Under the pieces are notes generated by a model. It did no database searches, was not told the DNA's origin, and saw only the letters and a list, made by a program, of their open reading frames with translations. Positions 33,793 to 42,931 of a stretch of DNA of 64,000 bases are shown piece after piece; the stretch's first letter is position 1; each line of letters begins with the position of its first letter. Where the stretch lies: NCBI GenBank assembly GCA_964386635.1, contig CAYLRO010000002.1, forward strand, positions 1 through 64,000, given 5' to 3'. This stretch comes from Sabulitectum sp964386635 (lineage in GTDB: Bacteria > Fermentibacterota > Fermentibacteria > Fermentibacterales > JCC-6). Position numbers and translations under genes: made by a program.

Positions 33793-35919
33793 CTATCTTC
33801 CAGGGCCGAAAGAGTAGTCGCTTCCATAGGAGAAGGTCCACCTGGTTTTACCCTCTTCAGTGAACCCCGGTCCCAGAGTGGCTGTTCCTCCTGGAATGTT
33901 AACACCGGCACTGAGCCCGATTCCCCAGGATATATTGCCGTTATCGTACTGTGAAAAAGTATCGAAATCATAAGTTCCTGCTGCTTCAGCCTGAAGAAAC
34001 ACCGGTCCTGTAAGAGAGTGGGATAAAGTAATACCCCCTGCAATTCTTTCCCTGGCAGGCAGAGCGTTCCATCTGTAACCGGGAATCCCTCTGGCGGCAG
34101 TAAGTCTTGACTCCTGCCAGGAGTAGTTGTCTCCCCAGAACAGGCTTCCCCAGGTGTAAATCCCACCATGCAGTTCCCCTGATAATTCACTCCTCCGGGC
34201 AAAATCCCAGTTGGCGGAGTAGTGGCGGCTCTTTTCAGCAGGGCACCACTCACACCGGAGAAAAAGCCTTGTTCCGGGAGCGGTGGCAGTAGGATTGTCT
34301 CTGGTATCCGAGAGAAATGAAACTGCAAGGAAGGGGAAAGAACTGGTGCTACCTGTGCCGGCATATTTTCTTCCCTTTATTCCTGCACTGAATTCGGAAA
34401 AACCGAACCAGGAGAAAGGTCTGTCTGCATTCATGGAAATTGAATGATCGGTCCAGATTCTTGGTTCACTTTCTTCAGTTTCCCTTGGCTCCTGCCCTTT
34501 TATCTGATAGATACTCGCTGAAAGGCTGGCGAATCTGTTGTTTCTGCTTGTTCCGGTGTAGCTGTTAAGCTCTGCGAATGCGTATCCGTTGCCTCCTCCA
34601 ACATTCACAAGTGACCTGATTCCCCGATTGAAGGTGTTGTAGTGGTTGATGGTTATTCTGCCGTCCAGGCCGAAGTCGTTGTTGTAGGAGAGACCCAGGC
34701 CGATGTTCCCGGGATCTTTCTCTGTGAGATCGAACGCCAGATCCGCTGTGCCAGTCTCCCCGGTTGGAAGCATTGTGAACCGCACCATGCTGAAGAGGCC
34801 GGATGCATAAAGGTTCTCTGCTGCTTCAGAAGCGGTTCTGCAGTTCAGTGTGTCTCCCGGGTTCAGGGTCAGCCAGTTGTCTATTGCAAGCACTGAAACT
34901 CTCTCATTTCCTGAGTACAGAATGTTTCTGATGGTGAGCGCCGGAGGATCCCAGCCTGTTACAGGGGTGGTTGTTCCCCTTGGGAGTTCCGGGTGCTCTG
35001 CAATCCAGGCCATTCCCTGTTGGTAACCCCAGTTCAGAAGAGAGTCTGCGTGGTCAAAGCTCCAGACCTGGGCTTCATGAAGGTCAAGGTGAATCAGCCA
35101 GTCCGGTTCTCTGTAGTAATGCTCATTCGCCCTGTCAGAGAGAGCTTCATAGGTCATTCCAGCCACAGTGAGCAGAGATGGTGACTCCGGGTATTCCACA
35201 GCACTAACAGTATCCAGAGAGACTGCAAGAACCGGAAGATCCGCCCAGGATTTTACTGCAGCGTCCACCGGCAGATTGTCGAAGATTCCACCGTCTACAA
35301 GAAGGAGAGAGTCTTCTTCCATAGGGGGAAAGACACCGGGAATAGCCATGCTGGCAAGGAGAAATCTGTAGAGTTTCCCCTTCCTGAAGATAACCCTGTC
35401 TCTTGAAATAAGGTCTGATGCCACAACCCGGAGGGGAATACGAAGAGAGTCGAAGGAGAAGCCCTTCATTACCTGAATCGGGCCTGTGAGCCCGGAAAGA
35501 AGAAAACCCACTCTCATGTTTGACACTGCGCTTTGAGGCAGGCTGGGTGTGAGCCCCCTGATGTTCAGACTCACAAGGTCCTGCCTTCCTCTGACTCTGT
35601 CAGGGAGGAATGTGAGTCTGGATTCAGGTGCCGAGTTGAAAAGATGATTCCAGTCTATTGCTCGGCAGAGGCTGTCCAGCTGCGCTGCTGAGTAGCCGCA
35701 GGAATAGAGGCCTGCCATGAGAGCCCCCATGCTTGTTCCAGCCAGGGCAGAAATTCTTACATCATTTTCCTCCAGGGCCATAAGGAAGCCCACATGAGCG
35801 ATACCCTTGGCGCCGCCGCCTTCAAGCACAAGAGCAATTCCTGAAGGAGCTGAAGGGCCCAGGGACTTGGCACTGAGAACGGTTGTAAGAATCAGGAGGA
35901 AGATGAAACAGTTTTTCAT
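33793..35919 (-). CDS. Patatin-like phospholipase with C-terminal BamA-type barrel (RssA/PlpD-like)
   Basis: A protein of about 708 residues. The start is the ATG ending at 35919, which overlaps the cupin stop by 4 bases and gives a signal peptide (KNCFIFLLILTTVLSAKSLG). Residues about 40-230 form a patatin hydrolase: glycine-rich oxyanion loop EGGGAKGIAHVGF, nucleophile elbow GTSMG and catalytic aspartate in DGGIFDNLPV. A POTRA-like segment follows (about 320-400, LTIRNILYSGNERVSVLAI), then a 300-residue outer-membrane barrel ending in aromatic-alternating strands (FSYGSDYSFGPGR). PlpD-type proteins are self-assembled lipases at the surface. It is coupled to the cupin gene. Confidence 0.88.
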   Translation of the reverse strand: MKNCFIFLLILTTVLSAKSLGPSAPSGIALVLEGGGAKGIAHVGFLMALEENDVRISALAGTSMGALMAGLYSCGYSAAQLDSLCRAIDWNHLFNSAPESRLTFLPDRVRGRQDLVSLNIRGLTPSLPQSAVSNMRVGFLLSGLTGPIQVMKGFSFDSLRIPLRVVASDLISRDRVIFRKGKLYRFLLASMAIPGVFPPMEEDSLLLVDGGIFDNLPVDAAVKSWADLPVLAVSLDTVSAVEYPESPSLLTVAGMTYEALSDRANEHYYREPDWLIHLDLHEAQVWSFDHADSLLNWGYQQGMAWIAEHPELPRGTTTPVTGWDPPALTIRNILYSGNERVSVLAIDNWLTLNPGDTLNCRTASEAAENLYASGLFSMVRFTMLPTGETGTADLAFDLTEKDPGNIGLGLSYNNDFGLDGRITINHYNTFNRGIRSLVNVGGGNGYAFAELNSYTGTSRNNRFASLSASIYQIKGQEPRETEESEPRIWTDHSISMNADRPFSWFGFSEFSAGIKGRKYAGTGSTSSFPFLAVSFLSDTRDNPTATAPGTRLFLRCEWCPAEKSRHYSANWDFARRSELSGELHGGIYTWGSLFWGDNYSWQESRLTAARGIPGYRWNALPARERIAGGITLSHSLTGPVFLQAEAAGTYDFDTFSQYDNGNISWGIGLSAGVNIPGGTATLGPGFTEEGKTRWTFSYGSDYSFGPGR

Positions 35920-36251
35920 TGTGCAGTTACCGCCAGAATAATGCATTTTTCTTTTGAAAGATTCTTAAGAAAGTGTTCCTCATCAGGATGAACAACAGCC
36001 GCTTCGCCGGTTTTCAAATGATCAAGCCCTCCTTCATCATGGCATAAAGCCACTGTACCCTGATGTATGAAGTATACAGTTGACCTGCTGAAAAAAGAGT
36101 TTGCAGTGCGTCCGTTTTCCTCCAGAGTGATCTTCTTCATTGTAAATCTGTTACAGCCTGCGGAAGGGCCTGCAATAAGTGATTCCCTCAAGCCGCGGGT
36201 TCCAGACTGTTCTACTCGGGAATCTCTGGCATGTTTAACTATCACAGCCAT
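35916..36251 (-). CDS. Small cupin-domain protein
   Basis: A 111-residue single-domain cupin. The start is the ATG ending at 36251, preceded by AAAGGAGGGCAAA; an upstream start would extend it by 17 codons without such a site. The beta-barrel pattern is seen in STVYFIHQGTVALCHDEGG...LKTGEAAVVHPDEEHFLKN: G at the first turn and H-P-D-E-E-H at the second. The first histidine of the usual metal set is not evident, so metal binding is uncertain. It overlaps the patatin gene by 4 bases, an unusual pairing. Confidence 0.68.
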   Translation of the reverse strand: MAVIVKHARDSRVEQSGTRGLRESLIAGPSAGCNRFTMKKITLEENGRTANSFFSRSTVYFIHQGTVALCHDEGGLDHLKTGEAAVVHPDEEHFLKNLSKEKCIILAVTAQ

Positions 36252-36330
36252 TTTGCCCTCCTTTACTCCGGCTGACCGGGAAACTATCTTCGAACCCTGC
36301 ATATATAAATATGGAAATGGACCGATAGCT

Positions 36331-36350
36331 CTGCCTAAGTTATAAGGCAG
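36331..36350. promoter_or_regulatory. Short inverted repeat in the cupin/C25-protease divergent region
   Basis: CTGCCT (36331-36336) and AGGCAG (36345-36350) flank AAGTTATA and contain a TTATAA box. It could be a small hairpin or operator in the 117-base gap that must hold promoters for both directions. Six-bp arms are short. Confidence 0.3.
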
Positions 36351-36368
36351 AAAATTACAGGAGGAAAG

Positions 36369-38312
36369 ATGAGAACAGCATTACTGTTATTTACAGTATT
36401 CGCCGCGGCATCTCTCGCTTCAGGGCTCACATTGCTTGAGTCATCTGAAACCGGAGTAACGCTGAACATGGATGCAGCAGTACCCGATTTCGGATCAACT
36501 GTTGTCAGAGGTGCAGAGTACACCACCATTACAATGGACGGTGCTGAAAACCTTGCAGAGGTCGGACTTCCCAGAGTTCCTGTTTACAGGACCTGGATCG
36601 AGATACCGGTTGGTGCCACGGTTGAGGCAACTGTAACAGAGTACCGCACTGAGATCATCAGTAATGACGGTGCAGCAGTTGTACCTGCTGTTGAAAGTAC
36701 AACAAAGGATCAGCCCAGAGATGCCTTCACAATGACATACGATCCTGATGTATACAGCACCGGAACAACATTCCCGCAGCAGTGGGTAAGAATTGTTTAC
36801 GCCGGCGGCATGCGCGGCAGAAACCTGGCACTTGTTGAGGTTATGCCTCTCAGATGGAATGTTCAGGACAACAACTTCACACTGCTTACAGGTGCTGAGA
36901 TCGCCCTGACTTTCAACGGCGGCGACATTGCATCTTCCTACGAGCAGGCTTCAAGACTTGCCTGCAACGAGTACGAGCAGATCCTCAGTGACCAGCTCAT
37001 GAACTACGGCACTTTCGAGGGCGGCGCTCTTGATACACCTCCTGCTCCCTACCTTATCATCGGTCACAGCGATTTCGTAACCACCGGTATGGACGCTTTC
37101 GTTTCTCATAAGGAAGCCCTGGGCTTCACAGTGGACATGGTTGACCTTTCAGTCACAGGTTCCACTGCTGACGAAATCAGAACTTACATCCAGACCGCCA
37201 TCGGCAACGGAACAGTTTATGTTCTTCTTGTTGGAGACACGGCATTCCTTCCAGGCGGCACCGCAACTGAATACAGCGGTGTTACCGATCTTTACTACGC
37301 ATGTCTTGATGACGGCGGATGGGTACCCGACTGCTTCCTGGGCAGATTCAGTGTGACAACAACAGGCGAAGCTGTTACAATGGCCCAGAGAGTCATCAAT
37401 TATGAGAATACAGTTGGAGTTCAGGACTGGGTACAGGATGTTCTCTTCATAGCATCCAGTGACAACTCCAGTGTTTCGGAAGGCACTCACAACTACTGCG
37501 TTACCAACTACATGGATCCCAGAGGTTATACATCTCACAAGGTGTATCCTTCACAGGGCGGAACAGCTTCTGATGCTGTTGCAGTAATTAATGACGGTAT
37601 TTCCTTCCTTACATTCAGCGGTCACGGTTCACAGACCAGCTGGGGTGACATGAGCTTTAACTCAACCAACTTCAACCAGCTGACAAATGACGGCATGTTC
37701 CCTGGTGTTCTCAGCCACGCCTGCCTGACAGGTGATTACGGAACAGCCACCTGCTGGGGTGAAACCTGGACACGCACTCCTGCAAGAGGCGGGCTCTATT
37801 TCTGGGGTTCCGTACCCAGCTCTTACTGGGACGAGGATGATATTCAGGAGAAAGGCGAGTTCGAAGCCTTTATGGGTAACGATATCTACTGGCCCAAGGG
37901 ATTCATGAACCAGGGTCTCATGGCTGTTTACAGCTATTACAGCGGCAGCGGCAGAACCCAGTATTACTATGAAGGATACACCCTCTTCGGAGATCCCAGC
38001 GTTATCACCAAGACCTGGCCAATGACAGGTATAGAGGATCAGAGCTCCGGTGTGGTTATTTCACCGATCTCAGTTTCTGCTCCCAACCCTGTTTACGGAA
38101 GTGTTCCTGTAACACTTACAGGTGTTGGCGGACCAGCAAAAGTGGAGATATTTGACGTATCCGGCCGAGTGGTGGATACACCATTCAACGCCGCACTTAA
38201 TGGTCAGGCTGTGTTTACATGGGATGCATCCGATGTATCAACAGGTGTTTACTTCATGCGACTTACACAGGGTGACAACATTGCCACCTCAAGGGTAAGT
38301 GTAGTCAGGTAA
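36369..38312 (+). CDS. C25-family (gingipain-type) secreted cysteine protease
   Basis: A 647-residue secreted protease. The signal peptide is RTALLLFTVFAAASLASG, and a propeptide region follows (about 20-220, LPRVPVYRTWIEIP). The catalytic domain (about 225-550) has the gingipain order: PYLIIGHSDF, VYVLLVGD, YYACLDD, LGRFSVTT, then the dyad His in FLTFSGHGSQTSW (about 418) and Cys in LSHACLTGDY (about 452), then GGLYFWGSVPSSYW. The C-terminus is a sorting-type domain (VEIFDVSGRVVDTP, GVYFMRLT). In Porphyromonas such enzymes leave by type IX secretion and are anchored at the surface. A terminator follows the stop, and no other protease is in the operon. Confidence 0.92.
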   Translation: MRTALLLFTVFAAASLASGLTLLESSETGVTLNMDAAVPDFGSTVVRGAEYTTITMDGAENLAEVGLPRVPVYRTWIEIPVGATVEATVTEYRTEIISNDGAAVVPAVESTTKDQPRDAFTMTYDPDVYSTGTTFPQQWVRIVYAGGMRGRNLALVEVMPLRWNVQDNNFTLLTGAEIALTFNGGDIASSYEQASRLACNEYEQILSDQLMNYGTFEGGALDTPPAPYLIIGHSDFVTTGMDAFVSHKEALGFTVDMVDLSVTGSTADEIRTYIQTAIGNGTVYVLLVGDTAFLPGGTATEYSGVTDLYYACLDDGGWVPDCFLGRFSVTTTGEAVTMAQRVINYENTVGVQDWVQDVLFIASSDNSSVSEGTHNYCVTNYMDPRGYTSHKVYPSQGGTASDAVAVINDGISFLTFSGHGSQTSWGDMSFNSTNFNQLTNDGMFPGVLSHACLTGDYGTATCWGETWTRTPARGGLYFWGSVPSSYWDEDDIQEKGEFEAFMGNDIYWPKGFMNQGLMAVYSYYSGSGRTQYYYEGYTLFGDPSVITKTWPMTGIEDQSSGVVISPISVSAPNPVYGSVPVTLTGVGGPAKVEIFDVSGRVVDTPFNAALNGQAVFTWDASDVSTGVYFMRLTQGDNIATSRVSVVR

Positions 38313-38328
38313 ACCTGTCCCTGGATAT

Positions 38329-38357
38329 AAGGGTCCGGCTTCTGCCGGGCCCTTTTT
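38329..38357 (+). terminator. Rho-independent terminator after the C25 protease gene
   Basis: AAGGGTCCGGC / GCCGGGCCCTT (one wobble) with loop TTCT and five T, 16 bases after the stop. Confidence 0.88.
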
Positions 38358-38383
38358 CAATACTTTCTTAACATGTCCTTGCT

Positions 38384-38389
38384 TATAAT
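38384..38389 (+). promoter_or_regulatory. -10 box upstream of the acidic lipoprotein gene
   Basis: A perfect TATAAT with TG three bases before it (near an extended -10) lies 89 bases before ATG 38478. No good -35 is visible at the normal spacing. Confidence 0.4.
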
Positions 38390-38477
38390 AGCATTCTGTA
38401 TGAGTTGATGGAATGAAGTGATGTTCCCTGATGTATTCAATTTCAGAGAACGAGTTTAAATTGGAAAGGGGTCAGGA

Positions 38478-40034
38478 ATGATCAGAAAATTACTACCTGC
38501 AGTACTTGTTGTACTGCTTGCAGCGGCAGGCTGCTCACTCCTTGGCGGAACAGGGCTTAAACCCGGTGATGTCCTTGAGGGTGATCTTGATAACGGAATG
38601 GAAATCGGTGAGATAATTCCCGATGCAGAGGAAGTTCTCCTTGCAGCAGGTATTGCTGTTGAAGATGACTGGCCAGCAGTGGAATTCCCTCTTGCTGCCG
38701 GCGATGACGGCATATCCCTTTTTGTTGAAGAGGATAGATTTGATCCGGTTATTGTTGTTGTGGATGCAGAGTTCAATGTTCTTGCAGCAGGAGATGACTG
38801 GGATGAGGAGCTGGATGCTTTCGTTTCACTGGATAAAGTTCCCGATGGAGCTGTGGCAGTTGTATTCGATGTGTCCGGTGATGACGGTCTTTTCACTATA
38901 GAAGCCGACGAGGCATCCGGATACTTCCGGGAGCTTGAATTTGATGATGAAATCGAATCCTTTATCCTGGAGGACAAGAGCAACGATCTCTGGGAGGAGC
39001 TGCTCCAGGATGTTAATGACATATACAGAGAAAACTGGGAAACCTGTACGGTAATGCCCCTGACAATTTCATCTGACGGCTGGGTAAGAATACATGTTGA
39101 GAGTGACCAGGACTGCGTCATGGCTATTCTCGAAGTTGACCGCGACGACCTTGAATACATCGACTACGATGACGACACCAACGGTTCAAACCCCGCATTT
39201 GCCGGTGAACTTGAAGCAGGAAGCTATGTGGTTGTAATTGACACCTATTCCGGCAATGTTGATGCAGAGTTCACCATTGGTGTTGAAGAGATCGATGCAG
39301 ATGATATGATGGCTGACATCGTTCCCGTTTACGAGACTGACGAGTGGTATACAGGAGAGTTCAACGAGGGTTCAATGGTTCTCTCCTACTGGCCTGAAGC
39401 AGGAGACTACTGGGGAATCTATCCTGAAGAGCAGGTTGTTGTCTTCGAGTTCCAGATCGATCAGGACGGCGAGTATGTTTTTAATGCCATGTGTTATGCT
39501 GACACTAAAATGGCCATCATTGACGAGAACTCAAACATGATTGAGTACAACGATGACGGTCCTGAGGGCCTGGACCCCCAGCTTACCCTTCAGCTCAGCG
39601 CCGGTCACTATGCTGCTCTTGTTACCCCTTACTCCGAGGGAAGCAACGAGACAGTGGACTTCATGTTCACCATGGCTGCTCCTATAGAGAGAGAACGGGG
39701 ATATCTTCCCTGGGATCAGACCGGTTTCTCAGATTCCAACATCTATCTCAGTCTGGTGTTCGAACCAGGTGAGACTTATGAGATATTTGCAGAAAGTGAC
39801 ACTGACCTGACACTGACAGTTACAGATACTGAAGGAGAGGTCTGGTTCAGTGATGACGACGGCGGAGACTTCAATCCCTACCTTGAGATTGAAGCTACCA
39901 TGGAGAATGCAGGCGCCTGGAATATCGATGTGGAATCCTACGGTGGAAGCGGAATTGGTGATGAAGTTCGTGTTGTTGCCAGACCTGCCGGTGCCGGACA
40001 TCGCACAGCAGCTCCAATTGACATAGATCTGTAG
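38478..40034 (+). CDS. Acidic lipoprotein with tandem PPC-like domains
   Basis: A 518-residue lipoprotein with lipobox AAAGC (Cys about 19). The mature protein is extremely acidic, with runs such as DDWDEELDAF and DRDDLEYIDYDDDTNG. At least four PPC-like beta-sandwich repeats are seen. Each has an F-x-x-D-P/C-x-x-x-V/I turn, then Y/L-x-x-G-x-Y/V-x-x-x-V strands (ELEAGSYVVVIDTYSG, QLSAGHYAALVTPYSEG). Similar single domains occur in the small lipoprotein at 26614. It may bind calcium or carbohydrate at the surface; no enzymatic motif is visible. The start is ATG 38478. It converges with the AddA gene through a terminator. Confidence 0.72.
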   Translation: MIRKLLPAVLVVLLAAAGCSLLGGTGLKPGDVLEGDLDNGMEIGEIIPDAEEVLLAAGIAVEDDWPAVEFPLAAGDDGISLFVEEDRFDPVIVVVDAEFNVLAAGDDWDEELDAFVSLDKVPDGAVAVVFDVSGDDGLFTIEADEASGYFRELEFDDEIESFILEDKSNDLWEELLQDVNDIYRENWETCTVMPLTISSDGWVRIHVESDQDCVMAILEVDRDDLEYIDYDDDTNGSNPAFAGELEAGSYVVVIDTYSGNVDAEFTIGVEEIDADDMMADIVPVYETDEWYTGEFNEGSMVLSYWPEAGDYWGIYPEEQVVVFEFQIDQDGEYVFNAMCYADTKMAIIDENSNMIEYNDDGPEGLDPQLTLQLSAGHYAALVTPYSEGSNETVDFMFTMAAPIERERGYLPWDQTGFSDSNIYLSLVFEPGETYEIFAESDTDLTLTVTDTEGEVWFSDDDGGDFNPYLEIEATMENAGAWNIDVESYGGSGIGDEVRVVARPAGAGHRTAAPIDIDL

Positions 40035-40052
40035 AGATAGCGATAAACGGAT

Positions 40053-40080
40053 AAGGCCCGGGGTTGGTTCTCCGGGCCTT
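40053..40080. terminator. Terminator between the acidic lipoprotein and AddA genes
   Basis: AAGGCCCGG / CCGGGCCTT, a 9-bp stem with a 10-base loop, is followed by ATT. Its right arm runs into the last codon of the convergent minus-strand gene, so the two transcripts share it. Confidence 0.78.
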
Positions 40081-42931
40081 ATTCAATCTCTATGATTTCT
40101 CCGTGGTGGAGGAAAACAAGAAAGGTTTTAACCTCTTTCCCTGTTGTCTTCTTCAGCTCTCTCTGATAATCAATCTGATGGGGTCTGTAGAATTCAGTTC
40201 TTTCCCTGATGTCAGAGGTGTCTGTTTTGTAATCCACAGCCTCAAGAATGCCGTTCCGTTCAAGGAGAAGGTCTACATACAGCGTTTGTGTTTCTGTTAG
40301 TATCGGGTATTCTCTGCCTTTTACAACTGCATCCCCAATGGGGAACAGTTTAAAGAACTTACCTGCAAGCTCGGCTGCCCTGCCTGGAAACTCCAGAACA
40401 GTTTCCAGCATTTCTCTGTTCTCTTCCAGCCAGATGAACGGGCTCTTCAGGTCAATGAATTCCATTATCCTGTGTACTTCCGTTCCAAGGCGCATTGCCA
40501 GGTCCCTTGACTGCTCAGTTTCCTGTTCAGGGAGAGAGAATGAAAACAGGTCAGTGAACGGTTCTCCCGGAGTTTCTTTCAGATCAGGCTCTCGGGCATA
40601 ACTGACATCCGGCAGTTCAACTGGATCAATTACATGTTCAGTGTACAGGTCCGGGTTCACCAGGGCAGTTTCAATAAATGCCACCGGTGAGGTTTCTCCG
40701 GCTCCAGAGGGCAGAAACAGATCAAGCCTGCGCCTGGGTCTTGTTACAGCAACGTAAAGAAGCCTGCGATACTCCGCCATTCTTCTGTGTTTTTCCATTT
40801 CAAGGAGCCGGGGATACTGAGCAGAGAGGGCGTTTTTCAGTCTCAGCCCCATTTCCTTCTTTCTTCTGTTCACAAGAACCTTGTGGGATATACCCGGGAA
40901 TGTGTTTCCCGGACTGGCCAGGATCACATGATCCCAGGCAAGGCCCTTGGCGCTGTGTATGGTAGAGATTGTTACAGCGCTGTCGCCTCTTTCCGGAGGG
41001 GCGGACGGTTCATCGGTGCTCACAGGAGCAAGGCCTTCAAGAGTTTCCAGAAGGAGAGAATAGTCCTGTGAATTCTCAGCCAGCTCCAGAATGAATCTTA
41101 TGTTCGACAGCCTTCTGCCGGTCTGGTAGCCGCTGAGCCTGATTGAGTTCAGCAGGCATGTGTTTCTTAGAAGAGTGCGCATGAATATTCCCGGAGGATA
41201 CCTGGTTATCCGTTCTCTCAGGTCATTGAGCAATGCATGTGCTTTCAGAATGGATTCAGACTCTCTGCCGCTCCTTATCCATATGGTTATTTCCCTGTCA
41301 TTGATTCCGAAGAACATTGATCTGAGAGTGTGAATCTCTGCATGGTGATCACCAGGGCTGAGAAGGTATCTGAGAAGAACAGCCATGTCTTTTACTTCAG
41401 GCCTTTTATGGAAGTCTCTGCCAGCCTCAACCCTGTAAGGGATGCTGTGTGCATCAAGCTCTTTAAGAAGAGCATCAATGTGAGTTTTTGTTCTGAAAAG
41501 AACTGCAGTGGAACCTGGATCTCTGATAAGTTCAACAATCCCCGCTGCTTCAATCCCGGCTTTTTCTTCAGCTGTTTTTCCCTGATACCTGTGAACAAAA
41601 ACTCCATCTCCGATAACTGCATCAGGCGCCGGTTCAATAGGACTGTAACTGCTGGAAAACGGTGCTTCCTCCGGTGAAGCATTCTGGAAGAGGGCTTTGC
41701 CGAAAGAGTTGATGAAGTTGATTATGGAGACTGAACTTCTGAAGTTGACTGAGATTGTCTCAGAAAGAGCATCTGCATTTTCCAGCTCTTTCACTGTTTC
41801 CATGTAGGTCTCTATGTCTGCAGAACGCCATCCGTATATAGACTGTTTGGGATCACCTACAACAGTAAGTTTGCTGCTTAATCCGGAGGATTCCAGAATT
41901 GCCCTGAAGAGGTTCACCTGTACAAGGCTGGTGTCCTGAAACTCATCTATGAAAATGTAGCTGAACTTTTCACCGAGCTGATTTCTCAGCTCCTGAGAAG
42001 AGAACACGGAAGCCTCTGCTTTATAGAGCAGGTCTTCAAATGAGTATCTGGATGGATCGCTGTCCCATCTGGCTCTGATCCTGTTGAGAAAAGGTATCAC
42101 AAGGTTGTCTACTGCAGGCATGACTGAGAGCATGGAATCCATTGCAGAGAGATTCTTCAGGTTTGCTCTGAATGTTTTCAGCTCTGCAATCACCTCATCC
42201 CGTCCCTGTTTACCACCCCAGTTTGTCTGTGAACCGTTACGGAGGTTAAGCCGGCAGTTCAGGTCGCCATGGTCCAGGCTGCAGATAGCGGTTTCTATCT
42301 GGAGGAGGAGCTTGTCTGACCTGGAGGAACAGAGCCCCGCCAGCTCTCTGAGCCTGCTTTTCCACTTTCTTAGATCATCGTTTATTGTTTCTCTGATGTT
42401 ACCCAGCGGTGTTGAGTTTGTGAGCCAGCGGTGTTTTTCCATCTCTACTGCAGCGTCAAGAAGTATCTCCGACCCGGGGTTTCTTAGAGCATCTGTTGCG
42501 TCTTTCAGCTCTTCAGGCGTGGCTTCTGCAAGGAACAGATCCCAGAGAATTTCCATCTCGGCCCTGCTGAAATGACTGGTTTCTGTTGAAAATGAAGGTA
42601 TGCCCCCTGTAAGATGATAGTACTCCCTGAGTATTCTCGAGGCAAAACCATGAATAGTATGAATCCAGGCCTGGTCCATTTTCTTTCTCAGGTCAGGCCT
42701 CAGCTTTGATCGTATCCGCTCTCTCAACTCACCTGCGGCAGCTTCTGTAAATGTTACTACAGCCATGCTTTCCAGGTTTATACCGTGTTCCACCATGGCA
42801 CAGACTCTGTCTGTAAGAAGTGTTGTTTTGCCTGTACCTGCGCTGGCTTCCACAACAACGCTTCGGGAGATTTCGCTTTTTATGGCATCCCGGATGTGCT
42901 GATCAACAATTACCTTCGACTTCTCGACCAA
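40079..42931 (-). CDS. addA: AddA-like helicase-nuclease (UvrD/Rep superfamily with PD-(D/E)XK domain)
   Basis: A 950-residue protein, the helicase-nuclease subunit of a double-strand-break end-resection complex. Walker A ASAGTGKTTLL is at about residues 28-38. Motif II is FIDEFQDTSL (about 338), motif IV-V include VGDPKQSIYGWRSAD and TIHSAKGLAWDHV, and motif VI is YVAVTRPRRRL (about 720). The C-terminus has ILEAVDYKTDT (about 900), the core of a RecB-family nuclease, so the subunit resembles AddA or RecB. The start is TTG ending at 42931; it overlaps the stop of the AddB-like gene by 22 bases, showing coupling. I use the symbol by family and context; RecB-type subunit naming is an alternative. 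Confidence 0.84.
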   Translation of the reverse strand: MVEKSKVIVDQHIRDAIKSEISRSVVVEASAGTGKTTLLTDRVCAMVEHGINLESMAVVTFTEAAAGELRERIRSKLRPDLRKKMDQAWIHTIHGFASRILREYYHLTGGIPSFSTETSHFSRAEMEILWDLFLAEATPEELKDATDALRNPGSEILLDAAVEMEKHRWLTNSTPLGNIRETINDDLRKWKSRLRELAGLCSSRSDKLLLQIETAICSLDHGDLNCRLNLRNGSQTNWGGKQGRDEVIAELKTFRANLKNLSAMDSMLSVMPAVDNLVIPFLNRIRARWDSDPSRYSFEDLLYKAEASVFSSQELRNQLGEKFSYIFIDEFQDTSLVQVNLFRAILESSGLSSKLTVVGDPKQSIYGWRSADIETYMETVKELENADALSETISVNFRSSVSIINFINSFGKALFQNASPEEAPFSSSYSPIEPAPDAVIGDGVFVHRYQGKTAEEKAGIEAAGIVELIRDPGSTAVLFRTKTHIDALLKELDAHSIPYRVEAGRDFHKRPEVKDMAVLLRYLLSPGDHHAEIHTLRSMFFGINDREITIWIRSGRESESILKAHALLNDLRERITRYPPGIFMRTLLRNTCLLNSIRLSGYQTGRRLSNIRFILELAENSQDYSLLLETLEGLAPVSTDEPSAPPERGDSAVTISTIHSAKGLAWDHVILASPGNTFPGISHKVLVNRRKKEMGLRLKNALSAQYPRLLEMEKHRRMAEYRRLLYVAVTRPRRRLDLFLPSGAGETSPVAFIETALVNPDLYTEHVIDPVELPDVSYAREPDLKETPGEPFTDLFSFSLPEQETEQSRDLAMRLGTEVHRIMEFIDLKSPFIWLEENREMLETVLEFPGRAAELAGKFFKLFPIGDAVVKGREYPILTETQTLYVDLLLERNGILEAVDYKTDTSDIRERTEFYRPHQIDYQRELKKTTGKEVKTFLVFLHHGEIIEIE

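Noticed and set aside
33657..34364. A 235-codon open frame overlapping the patatin gene
   Set aside because: It is in another frame of the same strand as the barrel domain, lacks any domain, and runs through the terminator and the end of the convergent gene.
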